This document shows positions 21,261-29,520 of a DNA stretch of 64,000 nt, one piece after another. This stretch comes from Paracoccus lutimaris. Its GTDB lineage: Bacteria > Pseudomonadota > Alphaproteobacteria > Rhodobacterales > Rhodobacteraceae. Positions within the stretch are counted from its first letter, which is position 1. The number at the start of each line of letters is the position of its first letter. The position numbers and the translations under genes were made by a program. The stretch is from assembly GCF_003337565.1 (NCBI RefSeq), contig NZ_QPJL01000004.1, positions 62,001 through 126,000 of the forward strand. Reading direction: 5' to 3'. The notes under the pieces were generated by a model. The model was not told the origin of the DNA. It ran no database searches and saw nothing but the letters and a program-made list of their open reading frames with translations.

Positions 21261-21369
21261 CTGCTCCTCCGGTTGCAAGGGAAGGTTAGCAGGACCGCGC
21301 CAAAGGAAAAGTCTCTATTCGGGGCCGGATATCCGCCCCCTCCCCTTTCTCGGCCAAAGAGCGGCCCGG

Positions 21370-21864
21370 CTAACCGTCGAACCGCGCGCCCAAGGCGGAG
21401 TTGACGGCGGGCGTGACGAATTTCGACACATCGCCCCCCAGCCGGGCGATTTCCTTGACCAGTTTCGATGCAATGGCCTGCCGGCGCGCATCGGCCATCA
21501 GAAAGACTGTCTCGATGCTGGAATCCAGCGCCCGGTTCATGCCAACCATCTGGAATTCATATTCGAAATCCGCCACAGCCCGCAGCCCGCGCACAATCAC
21601 CCCGGCGCCGACATCGCGGGCGCAGTCGATCAGCAGGTTCTCGAACGGATGGACATGGATTTCGCCACCGGTACGGGCGGTGATGGCGTCGCATTCGGCA
21701 CGGACCATGGCCACGCGTTCCTCAAGGCTGAACAGCGGCCCTTTGTCGCGGTTGATCGCCACGCCGATCACCAGCCGGTCCACCAGCGCCATGGCGCGGG
21801 TGATGATATCGACGTGACCCAGCGTAATCGGGTCAAACGTCCCCGGATATAGCCCGATCCGCAT
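21370..21864 (-). CDS. coaD: Phosphopantetheine adenylyltransferase
   Basis: The 164-residue enzyme joins phosphopantetheine to AMP, the penultimate step of coenzyme A synthesis. The nucleotidyltransferase motif YPGTFDPITLGHVDII is at 6-21 and the second conserved motif contains RGLRAVADFEYE. The start has a strong aaggagga Shine-Dalgarno. It stands alone, 90 bp upstream of the DUF2189 gene on the same strand. Confidence 0.97.
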   Translation of the reverse strand: MRIGLYPGTFDPITLGHVDIITRAMALVDRLVIGVAINRDKGPLFSLEERVAMVRAECDAITARTGGEIHVHPFENLLIDCARDVGAGVIVRGLRAVADFEYEFQMVGMNRALDSSIETVFLMADARRQAIASKLVKEIARLGGDVSKFVTPAVNSALGARFDG

Positions 21865-21960
21865 ATGGGGATCCTCCTTGAGAGCAGGGTGGCAACGAAC
21901 AGGTTTTCAGATGCAGATGCAAGGGGATGCAGCCATCCCGCTGCCCATCCTGCCGCCGCG

Positions 21961-22398
21961 TCAATTGCCCATGATCATCCCGGTCAGCGCCTCTTTCTCG
22001 GCGGCGAGCTCCTTCAGCCGCGCCGAGACCGCATCCCCGATCGAGACCAGGCCGATCATCGCGCCCGCGTCATTCACCACCGGCAGGTGGCGGAAGCGGC
22101 CGGCGGTCATGCGCTCAAGGATCTCCAGCGCGTCCTCGCCGGTGGCGCAGGTCACCAGCTTCTTGGTCATCAGCTCGCTGACCGGCAGTGTCAGCACATC
22201 GGCGCCGCGCCTGCCCAGTTCGCGCACGATGTCGCGTTCCGACAGGATGCCCAGCGGCACCTTACCGTCATCGGAGACCACGATCGCACCGATGCGCTTT
22301 TCCGAAAGCAGCTTGGCCGCATCGGCCACGCTGGCCGCGGGCGCGATGGTGATGATATCGCCGCTGGGCTTCATCGACAGGATCTGGTTGACGAGCAT
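21961..22398 (-). CDS. CBS-domain-pair protein
   Basis: This 145-residue protein consists of two CBS domains (about 7-62 and 72-130), seen in ILSERDIVRELGRRG and in FRHLPVVNDAGAMIGLVSIGD. Stand-alone CBS pairs usually bind adenosine nucleotides and regulate partner enzymes or channels. I chose the ATG at 22398, which has a perfect gaggaggaa upstream; the longer frame is not supported. The gene is solitary and does not reveal its partner. Confidence 0.9.
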   Translation of the reverse strand: MLVNQILSMKPSGDIITIAPAASVADAAKLLSEKRIGAIVVSDDGKVPLGILSERDIVRELGRRGADVLTLPVSELMTKKLVTCATGEDALEILERMTAGRFRHLPVVNDAGAMIGLVSIGDAVSARLKELAAEKEALTGMIMGN

Positions 22399-22496
22399 GG
22401 CATTCCTCCTCGGATCGGGCTCGGATCGGGGCGCGTTTCGGCCCAGCGTCACCGCAACCCGCGCTTGCGTCAAGTGGGCTGTTGTCCATCCGTGTT

Positions 22497-23390
22497 TCAG
22501 GGCGCGACCTGTGTCTGCAAGCGCGCGACCTCGGCGCGGATGCCCTGCGCCAGGGCATCCGCAAGCCGGTTCATGCGCTGCGACCGGCGGTCATCGGCAT
22601 GGCGGATCAGCCAAAAGCTGCGGCTGAGCGAGATCTGCTCGGTCAGCAGCCGCCGCACGCCCGGGCAAAAGGGAATGGCGAAATCATGGACGATCCCCAG
22701 CCCCGCCCCCGCCCGCACCGCCTGCATCTGCACCGAGACGGAATTCGAGGTCAGCTGTGCCAGTTCCATTCCGGTTTCGGCCAGATAGTCCAGCTCGCGG
22801 TCGAAGATCAGGTCGGGGATATAGCCGATCATGCGATGGCCGCGCAGGTCCTCGCGCTCGCGGATCGGGGGATGGGCGCGCAGGTAATCCTCATGCGCGG
22901 CCAGATGCAGGCTGTAATCGGTCAGGCGCTGCACCACCAGCCGCCCGGCCTGCGGCTGCGACACGGCGATGGCCATATCCGCCTCGCGCTTGGACAGGTT
23001 GAAGACCCGGGGGAGCGCGACGATCTGGATTTCCAGCCCCCGATGCGCCTCGCAAAGGCGGGCAGCGACCTGTGGCAGCAGATAATTGGCGCAGCCATCC
23101 GGCGCGCCGATGCGCAACTGCCCGCCAAGATCGCCCGGGCCAGAGAGCGCATCCTCGGCCCCCGCAAGCGCCGTCTCGGCCGCCTCGGCATGGGGCATCA
23201 GCCGCTCGCCCCCCTGCGCCAGCGCATAGCCCTGCGGGGTCTTCACGAATAGCGCCGTTCCCAAGGCCTGCTCCAGCCGCGCCACCCGCCGGCCCACGGT
23301 CGAGGCGTCGATCCCCAGCCGCCGCCCCGCCGCCGACAGGCTGTCGGCGCGCGCGACGGCCAGAAAAATGCGCATATCGTCCCAGTCCAT
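22497..23390 (-). CDS. LysR-family transcriptional regulator
   Basis: The 297-residue protein has the winged helix-turn-helix at about 1-62 (FLAVARADSLSAAGRRLGID) and a periplasmic-binding-protein-like effector domain from about 90. It is transcribed divergently from mmsA with a 126-bp shared region, the classic LysR layout, so it may control the valine/methylmalonate genes. The effector is not evident. The same frame remains open far into the antisense strand of mmsA, but family similarity starts at the ATG at 23390. Confidence 0.92.
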   Translation of the reverse strand: MDWDDMRIFLAVARADSLSAAGRRLGIDASTVGRRVARLEQALGTALFVKTPQGYALAQGGERLMPHAEAAETALAGAEDALSGPGDLGGQLRIGAPDGCANYLLPQVAARLCEAHRGLEIQIVALPRVFNLSKREADMAIAVSQPQAGRLVVQRLTDYSLHLAAHEDYLRAHPPIREREDLRGHRMIGYIPDLIFDRELDYLAETGMELAQLTSNSVSVQMQAVRAGAGLGIVHDFAIPFCPGVRRLLTEQISLSRSFWLIRHADDRRSQRMNRLADALAQGIRAEVARLQTQVAP

Positions 23391-23516
23391 GACCCGCCCC
23401 CTCGTCATACCCTTTGCAAAAATGCAAAACCCTTTTGCCAGACTTCCTCTTTTGCCGGCAATGCTGCAAGTGCTATGGTCGTCTCCAACATGAATATTCC
23501 ACCTCAGGAGGACGCG
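23391..23516 (+). promoter_or_regulatory. Divergent LysR / mmsA control region
   Basis: This 126-bp spacer holds both promoters. It contains a perfect TTTGCAAA at 23413-23420, then a partial copy (aatgcaaaac) and a looser ttttgcca at about 23433-23440. This resembles the sites upstream of the ScfR-type gene at 16.7 kb. The mmsA Shine-Dalgarno (caggaggacg) is at its right end. Binding by the LysR protein or the ScfR-type regulator is inference. Confidence 0.5.
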
Positions 23517-25016
23517 ATGAAAGAACTCAGCCACTGGATCGACGGCAAAGAGGTCAAAGGCACCTCGGGCCGGTTCTCGGACGTGATGAACCCGGCGACG
23601 GGCGAGGTGCAGGCGCGCGTGCCGCTGGCCACCCCGGCCGAACTGGACGCCGCCATCGCCAGTGCCGCCAAGGCGCAGGTCGCATGGGCCGCCACCAATC
23701 CGCAGCGTCGCGCGCGCGTGATGATGAAGTTCGGCGATCTCATCAACCAGAACATGGACATGCTGGCCGAACTGGTCAGCGCCGAACATGGCAAGACCCT
23801 GCCCGACGCGCGTGGCGACGTGCAGCGCGGCCTTGAAGTGATCGAGGTCTGCATGGGCGCCCCCGCCATGCTCAAGGGCGAATATACCGACAATGCCGGC
23901 CCGGGCATCGACCTTTATGCCATGCGCCAGCCCCTGGGCGTGGTTGCGGGCATCACGCCCTTCAACTTCCCGGCCATGATCCCCTTGTGGAAAATGGGTC
24001 CGGCACTGGCCGCCGGCAACGCCATGATCCTGAAACCCTCCGAGCGCGTGCCCTCGACCTCGATCGCGCTGGCGAAACTGGCGCAGGAAGCCGGCCTGCC
24101 GGACGGCGTGCTGCAGGTCGTCAATGGCGACAAGGAAATCGTCGATGCGATCCTGGACCATCCGGTCATTCAGGCGGTGGGCTTTGTCGGTTCGACCCCG
24201 ATTGCGCAATATATCTATGGCCGCGCCGCCTCGAACGGCAAGCGAGCGCAGTGCTTCGGCGGCGCCAAGAACCACATGCTGATCATGCCCGATGCCGATC
24301 TGGACAAGGCGGCGGATGCGCTGATCGGCGCAGGCTACGGTGCGGCGGGCGAACGCTGCATGGCGATCTCGGTCGCGGTTCCGGTGGGCGAAAAGACCGC
24401 CGACGCGCTGATCGAGCGGCTGGTGCCGCGCATCGAAAAGCTGAAGGTCGGCCCCTATACCGCCGGCAATGATGTCGATTTCGGCCCGGTCATCACCAAG
24501 GCCTCGCAGGACCGCATCAACCGCCTGATCGCCTCGGGCGTGGATCAGGGCGCGAAACTGGTCGTCGATGGCCGCGGGCTGAAGATCCAGGGCTATGAGA
24601 ACGGCTTTTTCTGCGGCCCGTCGCTGTTTGACAACGTCACCCGCGACATGGACATCTACAAGGAAGAGATCTTTGGCCCGGTCCTGACCACCGTGCGCGC
24701 CCAAAACTATGAGGACGCGCTGAACCTTGTCATGGACAATGACTATGGCAACGGCACGGCGATCTATACCGCCGATGGCGACACGGCGCGCGACTTCGCC
24801 AGCCGGGTGAATGTGGGCATGGTCGGCATCAACTTCCCGATCCCGGTGCCGCTGAGCTACTATTCCTTTGGCGGCTGGAAGAAATCGGCCTTTGGCGACC
24901 TGAACCAGTACGGCCCCGACGCCTTCCGTTTCTATACCAAGACCAAGACCGTCACCGCCCGCTGGTTCTCGGGCATCAAGGACGGTGTCGCGCTGAACTT
25001 CAAGGCGCTGGACTGA
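23517..25016 (+). CDS. mmsA: CoA-acylating methylmalonate-semialdehyde dehydrogenase
   Basis: The 499-residue aldehyde dehydrogenase converts methylmalonate semialdehyde to propionyl-CoA with NAD and CoA, ending valine degradation. Typical features are ITPFNFPAMIPLWKMGPA (146-163), the NAD-binding GFVGSTPIAQYIY, and the catalytic Cys281 in AAGERCMAIS. The aldehyde-dehydrogenase Glu is replaced as expected for this CoA-dependent branch. The start has a caggagga Shine-Dalgarno. A terminator separates it from the acyl-CoA dehydrogenase gene downstream. Confidence 0.97.
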   Translation: MKELSHWIDGKEVKGTSGRFSDVMNPATGEVQARVPLATPAELDAAIASAAKAQVAWAATNPQRRARVMMKFGDLINQNMDMLAELVSAEHGKTLPDARGDVQRGLEVIEVCMGAPAMLKGEYTDNAGPGIDLYAMRQPLGVVAGITPFNFPAMIPLWKMGPALAAGNAMILKPSERVPSTSIALAKLAQEAGLPDGVLQVVNGDKEIVDAILDHPVIQAVGFVGSTPIAQYIYGRAASNGKRAQCFGGAKNHMLIMPDADLDKAADALIGAGYGAAGERCMAISVAVPVGEKTADALIERLVPRIEKLKVGPYTAGNDVDFGPVITKASQDRINRLIASGVDQGAKLVVDGRGLKIQGYENGFFCGPSLFDNVTRDMDIYKEEIFGPVLTTVRAQNYEDALNLVMDNDYGNGTAIYTADGDTARDFASRVNVGMVGINFPIPVPLSYYSFGGWKKSAFGDLNQYGPDAFRFYTKTKTVTARWFSGIKDGVALNFKALD

Positions 25017-25023
25017 TCGATCC

Positions 25024-25048
25024 GGGCGGGGCAAAACCCCGCCCTTTT
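25024..25048 (+). terminator. Terminator between mmsA and the acyl-CoA dehydrogenase gene
   Basis: Eight-base perfect arms (gggcgggg at 25024-25031 and ccccgccc at 25037-25044) with a caaaa loop are followed by tttt. It implies that mmsA can be transcribed separately from the three genes after it. Confidence 0.88.
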
Positions 25049-25126
25049 CGTTTGCCGCGGGGCTCGTGCAAAACTTGCGCAACATTTCCCCGTCAGAACC
25101 CGCACGAAAGACATGAAGGGAAGATC

Positions 25127-26272
25127 ATGGATTTCGCTCTCAGCGAGGAACAACAGGCCATTTTCGACATGGCCCGCGATTTCGGGGCCGAATATATCGC
25201 CCCCCATGCCCGCGCCTGGGAAGAGGCCGGGACCATCCCGCGCGATCTGTGGCGCCGCTGCGCAGAACTTGGCTTAGGCGGCGTCTATGTCGCCGAGGAT
25301 TTTGGCGGCACCGGCCTCTCGCGTCTGGACGCCACCCTGATCTTCGAGGGGCTGGCCATGGCCTGCCCCTCGGTCGGGTCGTTCCTGTCGATCCACAATA
25401 TGTGCGGCGGCATGATCGACAAGTTCGGCACGGACGCCAACAAGGCCCGCTGGCTGCCCGATCTGTGCAGCATGGAAAAGGTGTTCTCCTATTGCCTGAC
25501 CGAGCCAGGATCGGGCTCGGACGCCGCCGCATTGCGCACCCGCGCCGAACGCGTCGATGGCGGCTGGAAGCTGAACGGCACCAAGGCCTTCATCTCGGGC
25601 GGCAGCTATTCGGACGCCTATCTGGTCATGGTCCGCACCGGCGAGGGCGGTCCCAAGGGTATCTCGACCGTGGTGGTCGAGGCAGGAACGCCCGGCCTCA
25701 GCTTTGGCGCGCTGGAGCACAAGATGGGCTGGAAAGCGCAACCTACCGCGCAGGTGCAATTCGACGATTGCGTGATCCCGGCCGAGAACCTGATCGGAGA
25801 GGAAGGCCGGGGCTTTACCTACGCCATGGCCGGGCTTGACGGCGGTCGGCTGAACATCTCGGCCGGCGCGCTTGGTGGCGCGCAGGCGGCGCTGGACGCG
25901 ACCCTGCGCTATATGGGCGAGCGCCGCGCCTTTGGTCAGACGCTGGACCAGTTTCAGTCGCTGCAGTTCCGCCTGGCCGAGATGGAGACCGCGCTGCAAT
26001 CCTCGCGCATCTTCCTGCAGCAGGCTGCGTGGAAGCTGGACCGGGGCGACCGCGACGCCGCCAAATTCTGCGCCATGGCCAAGCTGCATGTCACCGACCG
26101 CGCCTTTGACGTCGCCAATCAATGCCTGCAACTGCATGGCGGATATGGCTATCTGGCCGATTACGGGATCGAAAAGATCGTGCGCGACCTGCGCGTGCAT
26201 CAGATCCTTGAAGGCACCAATGAAATCATGCGGCTGATCGTCAGCCGCGCCCTGCTGGCTGAGAGGAACTGA
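25127..26272 (+). CDS. Acyl-CoA dehydrogenase, probable isobutyryl-CoA dehydrogenase
   Basis: The 381-residue FAD enzyme belongs to the acyl-CoA dehydrogenase family. Signatures are FSYCLTEPGSGSDAAAL, FISGGSYSDAYLVM, and QLHGGYGYLADYGIE with EGTNEIMRL near the C-terminus, which carries the catalytic Glu. Its place before 3-hydroxyisobutyryl-CoA hydrolase and mmsB indicates oxidation of isobutyryl-CoA to methacrylyl-CoA in valine catabolism. The start is the ATG at 25127 with gaagggaa upstream. Its stop overlaps the next start by one base (TGATG). Short- or branched-chain specificity is inferred from context. Confidence 0.92.
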   Translation: MDFALSEEQQAIFDMARDFGAEYIAPHARAWEEAGTIPRDLWRRCAELGLGGVYVAEDFGGTGLSRLDATLIFEGLAMACPSVGSFLSIHNMCGGMIDKFGTDANKARWLPDLCSMEKVFSYCLTEPGSGSDAAALRTRAERVDGGWKLNGTKAFISGGSYSDAYLVMVRTGEGGPKGISTVVVEAGTPGLSFGALEHKMGWKAQPTAQVQFDDCVIPAENLIGEEGRGFTYAMAGLDGGRLNISAGALGGAQAALDATLRYMGERRAFGQTLDQFQSLQFRLAEMETALQSSRIFLQQAAWKLDRGDRDAAKFCAMAKLHVTDRAFDVANQCLQLHGGYGYLADYGIEKIVRDLRVHQILEGTNEIMRLIVSRALLAERN

Positions 26273-27276
26273 TGGCCGATATCCTGATCCGCAAGGACCG
26301 CCGCGCCGGACGCATCACCTTTTCGCGTCCGCAGGCACTGAACGCGCTGAACCACGACATGGCGCTGGCCATCAACGCCGCGCTGAAAGCCTGGCAGGAC
26401 GATCCCGAGGTGGCGCTGGTCATCATCGACGCCGAGGGAGAGCGCGCCTTTTGCGCCGGGGGCGATATCGCGGCGCTCTATCATGCCGCGCGGGCGGGCG
26501 ACCATCAGGTCGGGCGGGTGTTCTTTCGCGACGAATACCGCATGAATGCCCGTATCGCCGAATATCCTAAACCCATCACCGCCTTCATGCAGGGTTTCGT
26601 CATGGGCGGCGGCGTCGGCGTCGGCGGCAATGCCAGCCACCGCATCGTCGGCGCGACCACCCAGATCGCCATGCCCGAGACCGGCATCGGCATGATCCCC
26701 GACGTGGGCGGCAGCTGGATCCTCGCCCATGCCCCGGGCCGCGCGGGCGAATATCTGGGTCTGACTGGCGCACGCATGGGGCCGGGCGACGCGATCTGGG
26801 CCGGCTTTGCCGACAGCTATATCCCCGAATCCGAATGGCCGGCGCTGATCGGCCTGCTGGCCGAGACCGGAGATGTCGCCCGGATCAACGGCCAGCCCCA
26901 TCCCGGCGCGCCCCTTGCCGCCATGGATCTCTCGGCTTTTTCCGGCGCGACCGTGGCCGAGATCATCGCGGCCCTTGAGGCGGCGGGCGACGAGGCGGCG
27001 CTGAAACCCTTGCGCCGCGCCTCGCCCCTGTCGATGGCCGCGACGCTGGAGCTGGTGCGCGCGGCGCGGGGCGACGTCAGCATCCGTGACAGTCTGGCGC
27101 GCGAGATGCGCTTTACCGCGCGTACCACCGAATTTGGCGATTTCCTTGAGGGCGTGCGCGCCCAGATCATCGACAAGGACCGCAATCCGCAATGGCGCGC
27201 CGATGCCAGCCCCGCCCATGTGGCATGGATGCTGGCATCGCTGGGCAAGGACGAAATCACCTGGGAGGACGAATAA
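26272..27276 (+). CDS. 3-Hydroxyisobutyryl-CoA hydrolase
   Basis: The 334-residue crotonase-fold protein releases 3-hydroxyisobutyrate from its CoA ester in valine degradation. It is longer than ordinary enoyl-CoA hydratases, and the active-site segment MPETGIGMIPDVGGSW plus FCAGGDIAALYHAAR are typical of the hydrolase branch. It overlaps both neighbours by one base, so the three genes form a tight unit with mmsB. A generic enoyl-CoA hydratase label would be less precise. Confidence 0.92.
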   Translation: MADILIRKDRRAGRITFSRPQALNALNHDMALAINAALKAWQDDPEVALVIIDAEGERAFCAGGDIAALYHAARAGDHQVGRVFFRDEYRMNARIAEYPKPITAFMQGFVMGGGVGVGGNASHRIVGATTQIAMPETGIGMIPDVGGSWILAHAPGRAGEYLGLTGARMGPGDAIWAGFADSYIPESEWPALIGLLAETGDVARINGQPHPGAPLAAMDLSAFSGATVAEIIAALEAAGDEAALKPLRRASPLSMAATLELVRAARGDVSIRDSLAREMRFTARTTEFGDFLEGVRAQIIDKDRNPQWRADASPAHVAWMLASLGKDEITWEDE

Positions 27277-28151
27277 TGAAGATCGGTTTCATCGGGCTTG
27301 GGAATATGGGCGGGCCGATGGCCGCCAATCTGGCGAAGGCCGGGCACGAGGTCGCGGGCTTCGATCTGACCGCCCCCATGCCCGAGGGCGTGACCAAGGC
27401 CGCCAGCGCGACTGAGACGGCACAGGGCGCCGATGTCGTCATCACCATGCTGCCCAATGGCGCCATCCTGCGCAGCGTCGCGGCCGAGGTGATCCCGGCC
27501 ATAGCCGCCGGTGCGGTGCTCTGCGACTGCTCGACCGTCGATGTGGACAGCGCCCGCGCGGTCGCGGATCAGGCCGCCGCCGCGGGGCTGGGGGCGCTGG
27601 ACGCGCCGGTTTCGGGCGGGATCGGCGGGGCGGCGGCGGGCACGCTGACCTTCATGATCGGCGGCACCGATGCGGGTTTCGCCAAGGTCCTGCCGCTCTT
27701 CGAGATCATGGGCCAGAAGGCCGTGCATTGCGGCGCGGCGGGCGCGGGTCAGGCCGCCAAGATCTGCAACAACATGATCCTGGGCGTGACCATGATCGCC
27801 ACCTGCGAGGCCTTCGCGCTGGCCGACAAGCTGGGGCTGGACCGCCAGAAGATGTTCGACGTGGTCTCGACCAGCTCGGGCTATAGCTGGTCGATGAACG
27901 CCTATTGTCCGGCGCCGGGGGTGGGACCGAAATCCCCCGCCGATAACGATTACAAGCCCGGTTTTGCGTCCGAGCTGATGCTCAAGGACCTGCGCCTTAG
28001 CCAGCAGGCCGCCGAATCGGCCGATGCCGACACGCCGATGGGCCAGCTTGCCGCCGCGCTTTACGCCCGCTTTGTCGAGGATGAGGACGGTAGGGGCCGC
28101 GACTTCTCGGCCATGCTGCCCAGATTTACGCAGCGTCACCGCGAAAGCTGA
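27276..28151 (+). CDS. mmsB: 3-Hydroxyisobutyrate dehydrogenase
   Basis: The 291-residue NAD-dependent beta-hydroxyacid dehydrogenase oxidises 3-hydroxyisobutyrate to methylmalonate semialdehyde, the substrate of MmsA encoded upstream. The Rossmann motif GLGNMG is at 7-12, the substrate motif DAPVSGGIGGA follows, and the catalytic Lys lies in AAKICNNM. The start shares one base with the preceding stop (TAATG). It is the last gene of the cluster. Confidence 0.96.
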   Translation: MKIGFIGLGNMGGPMAANLAKAGHEVAGFDLTAPMPEGVTKAASATETAQGADVVITMLPNGAILRSVAAEVIPAIAAGAVLCDCSTVDVDSARAVADQAAAAGLGALDAPVSGGIGGAAAGTLTFMIGGTDAGFAKVLPLFEIMGQKAVHCGAAGAGQAAKICNNMILGVTMIATCEAFALADKLGLDRQKMFDVVSTSSGYSWSMNAYCPAPGVGPKSPADNDYKPGFASELMLKDLRLSQQAAESADADTPMGQLAAALYARFVEDEDGRGRDFSAMLPRFTQRHRES

Positions 28152-28232
28152 TTTCTCGCCTTTGTGAGGGAGCCAATCCGCGACTTGCGGCGTTTAACTT
28201 GGAATCAATGAGTTTGTGCCAAGCTTAACGCC

Positions 28233-28556
28233 ATGTTCCAGAAGCGTTTATCCCTGGTTCTTGCCCTGTGGATCGCCGCCGCCCTTGCTTCGGTGGCGAT
28301 CGCCCAGCAGGATCCGAATACATCCGCCGACGCCTCCGCGCGGGCGAAACAGGCCGCCCCGGGTGAGGGCGTCAGCGTCGGCGCCGCGGTGGCGCCGGGC
28401 AAATTGCACCGTGTCAGCCGTCCCGGCCTTTACGGGATGAGCGAGCCCCCCGTTGGCAGTGCCTACGGCATTGTCGACAACCGGCTGATCCGGTTCGACC
28501 CGGAAAGCGGCAAGGTCCTGTCGATCATCCGGCAGGTGGATGAGGTCCTCGACTAG
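28233..28556 (+). CDS. Small exported protein, possibly RcnB-like (107 aa)
   Basis: A typical Sec signal peptide covers about 1-24 (LALWIAAALASVAIAQ), followed by a low-complexity segment and a C-terminal domain GLYGMSEPPVGSAYGIVDNRLIRFD. The C-terminal pattern of proline and a terminal beta-strand resembles the RcnB-type periplasmic fold, but this is a weak resemblance. It is monocistronic, on the same strand as mmsB but 80 bp away. The function is unknown. Confidence 0.7.
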   Translation: MFQKRLSLVLALWIAAALASVAIAQQDPNTSADASARAKQAAPGEGVSVGAAVAPGKLHRVSRPGLYGMSEPPVGSAYGIVDNRLIRFDPESGKVLSIIRQVDEVLD

Positions 28557-28814
28557 AGCGGGGCTTCGCCCGAGGGTTTCCGCATTCCGCGGCGTCCCGC
28601 TTCAGGATCGAAAACAGCGGGGCTTCCTGCCGCCGCGCGTGAAAGGCGGTCTGTTGGCGCCCGATTCCGCCGGGATATCGCGGCCCGGTCCCCTTCTGCC
28701 TGACCGCATGCCGCATCTGATCGCCAATCCGGTCAAAGATGCCTGACGCGCCGGTCAGGGACAGCCGGAACCGCCTCGGTTCCGGGTCCGCCATGCTGCG
28801 AAAGCGGCTGAGGG

Positions 28815-29501
28815 TCAGGCGGGCGCGGTCAGCTCTGAAAGACTTTTGCGCTGGCGCCCCTCGGCATCGAAATTGTCGGGCGACAGCCAGGCCGCATGGG
28901 CGCGGGCCAGATCCGGCCAGTCGCGGTCAAGGATTGCATACCATGCCGAGTCGCGGTTCCGGCCCTTGACGATCATATGCTGGCGGAAAATGCCTTCGAA
29001 GACAAAGCCATAGCGCAGCGCCGCCCGGCACGAGGGCTCATTCAGCGCATTGCATTTCCACTCGACGCGGCGATAGCCGGCATCGAAGGCCCAGCGGATC
29101 ATCAGCGAAATGGCTTCGGTCGCGGCGGGGGTCTGCTGCAGGACGGGCGCGATCTCGATATGGCCGATCTCGATGACGCCATTGGCCGGATCGATGCGCA
29201 GATAGGAGGCAAGGCCGCCGATCCGGCCGCTGGCCTTGTCGCGCAGCGCATAGAAGAACGGATCGGCCTTGGCCGCCATCGCCGCCTGCCAGTCGCGATA
29301 GACGGCCAGATCGGCGAAGGGGCCGTAGGGCATATAATCCCAGACCCAGTCCTGATCACGGTTCGCCGCAAAGAGATCCTCGACATGGCGGGCGGGGTCC
29401 AGCCGCTCAAGCGTGACAAAGCGGCCCTCGATCCGGCCGGGGCCGGGTGCGGACGGTGCGGTGAAATCGGCCACGACCGGGCCGACAGGACGCTTGGACA
29501 T
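28815..29501 (-). CDS. GNAT-family N-acetyltransferase
   Basis: The 228-residue protein has a GNAT fold of the RimJ/RimL-like type: it begins with ARHVEDLFAANRDQDW, has HIEIAPVLQQTPAATEAISLMI in the acetyl-CoA region, and RRVEWKCNALNEPSCRAALRYGF as the C-terminal signature. The substrate could be a protein N-terminus or a small amine. I chose the ATG at 29501 because a ggggga sequence lies six bases upstream; 29507 is an alternative. It lies 20 bp after the DUF1501 gene on the same strand. Confidence 0.88.
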   Translation of the reverse strand: MSKRPVGPVVADFTAPSAPGPGRIEGRFVTLERLDPARHVEDLFAANRDQDWVWDYMPYGPFADLAVYRDWQAAMAAKADPFFYALRDKASGRIGGLASYLRIDPANGVIEIGHIEIAPVLQQTPAATEAISLMIRWAFDAGYRRVEWKCNALNEPSCRAALRYGFVFEGIFRQHMIVKGRNRDSAWYAILDRDWPDLARAHAAWLSPDNFDAEGRQRKSLSELTAPA

Positions 29502-29520
29502 CGACATTCCCCCTGCCTTG

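Noticed and set aside
22497-25085. An 862-codon open frame on the minus strand covering LysR and all of mmsA antisense
   Set aside because: Only its last 298 codons match a protein family (LysR). The rest is a shadow of mmsA, as high-GC codon use suppresses stops on the opposite strand.
28525-28794. Minus-strand 89-codon frame between the exported protein and the acetyltransferase genes
   Set aside because: It overlaps the end of the plus-strand gene, its composition is Arg/Pro-rich as for a shadow frame, and there is no Shine-Dalgarno or known similarity.
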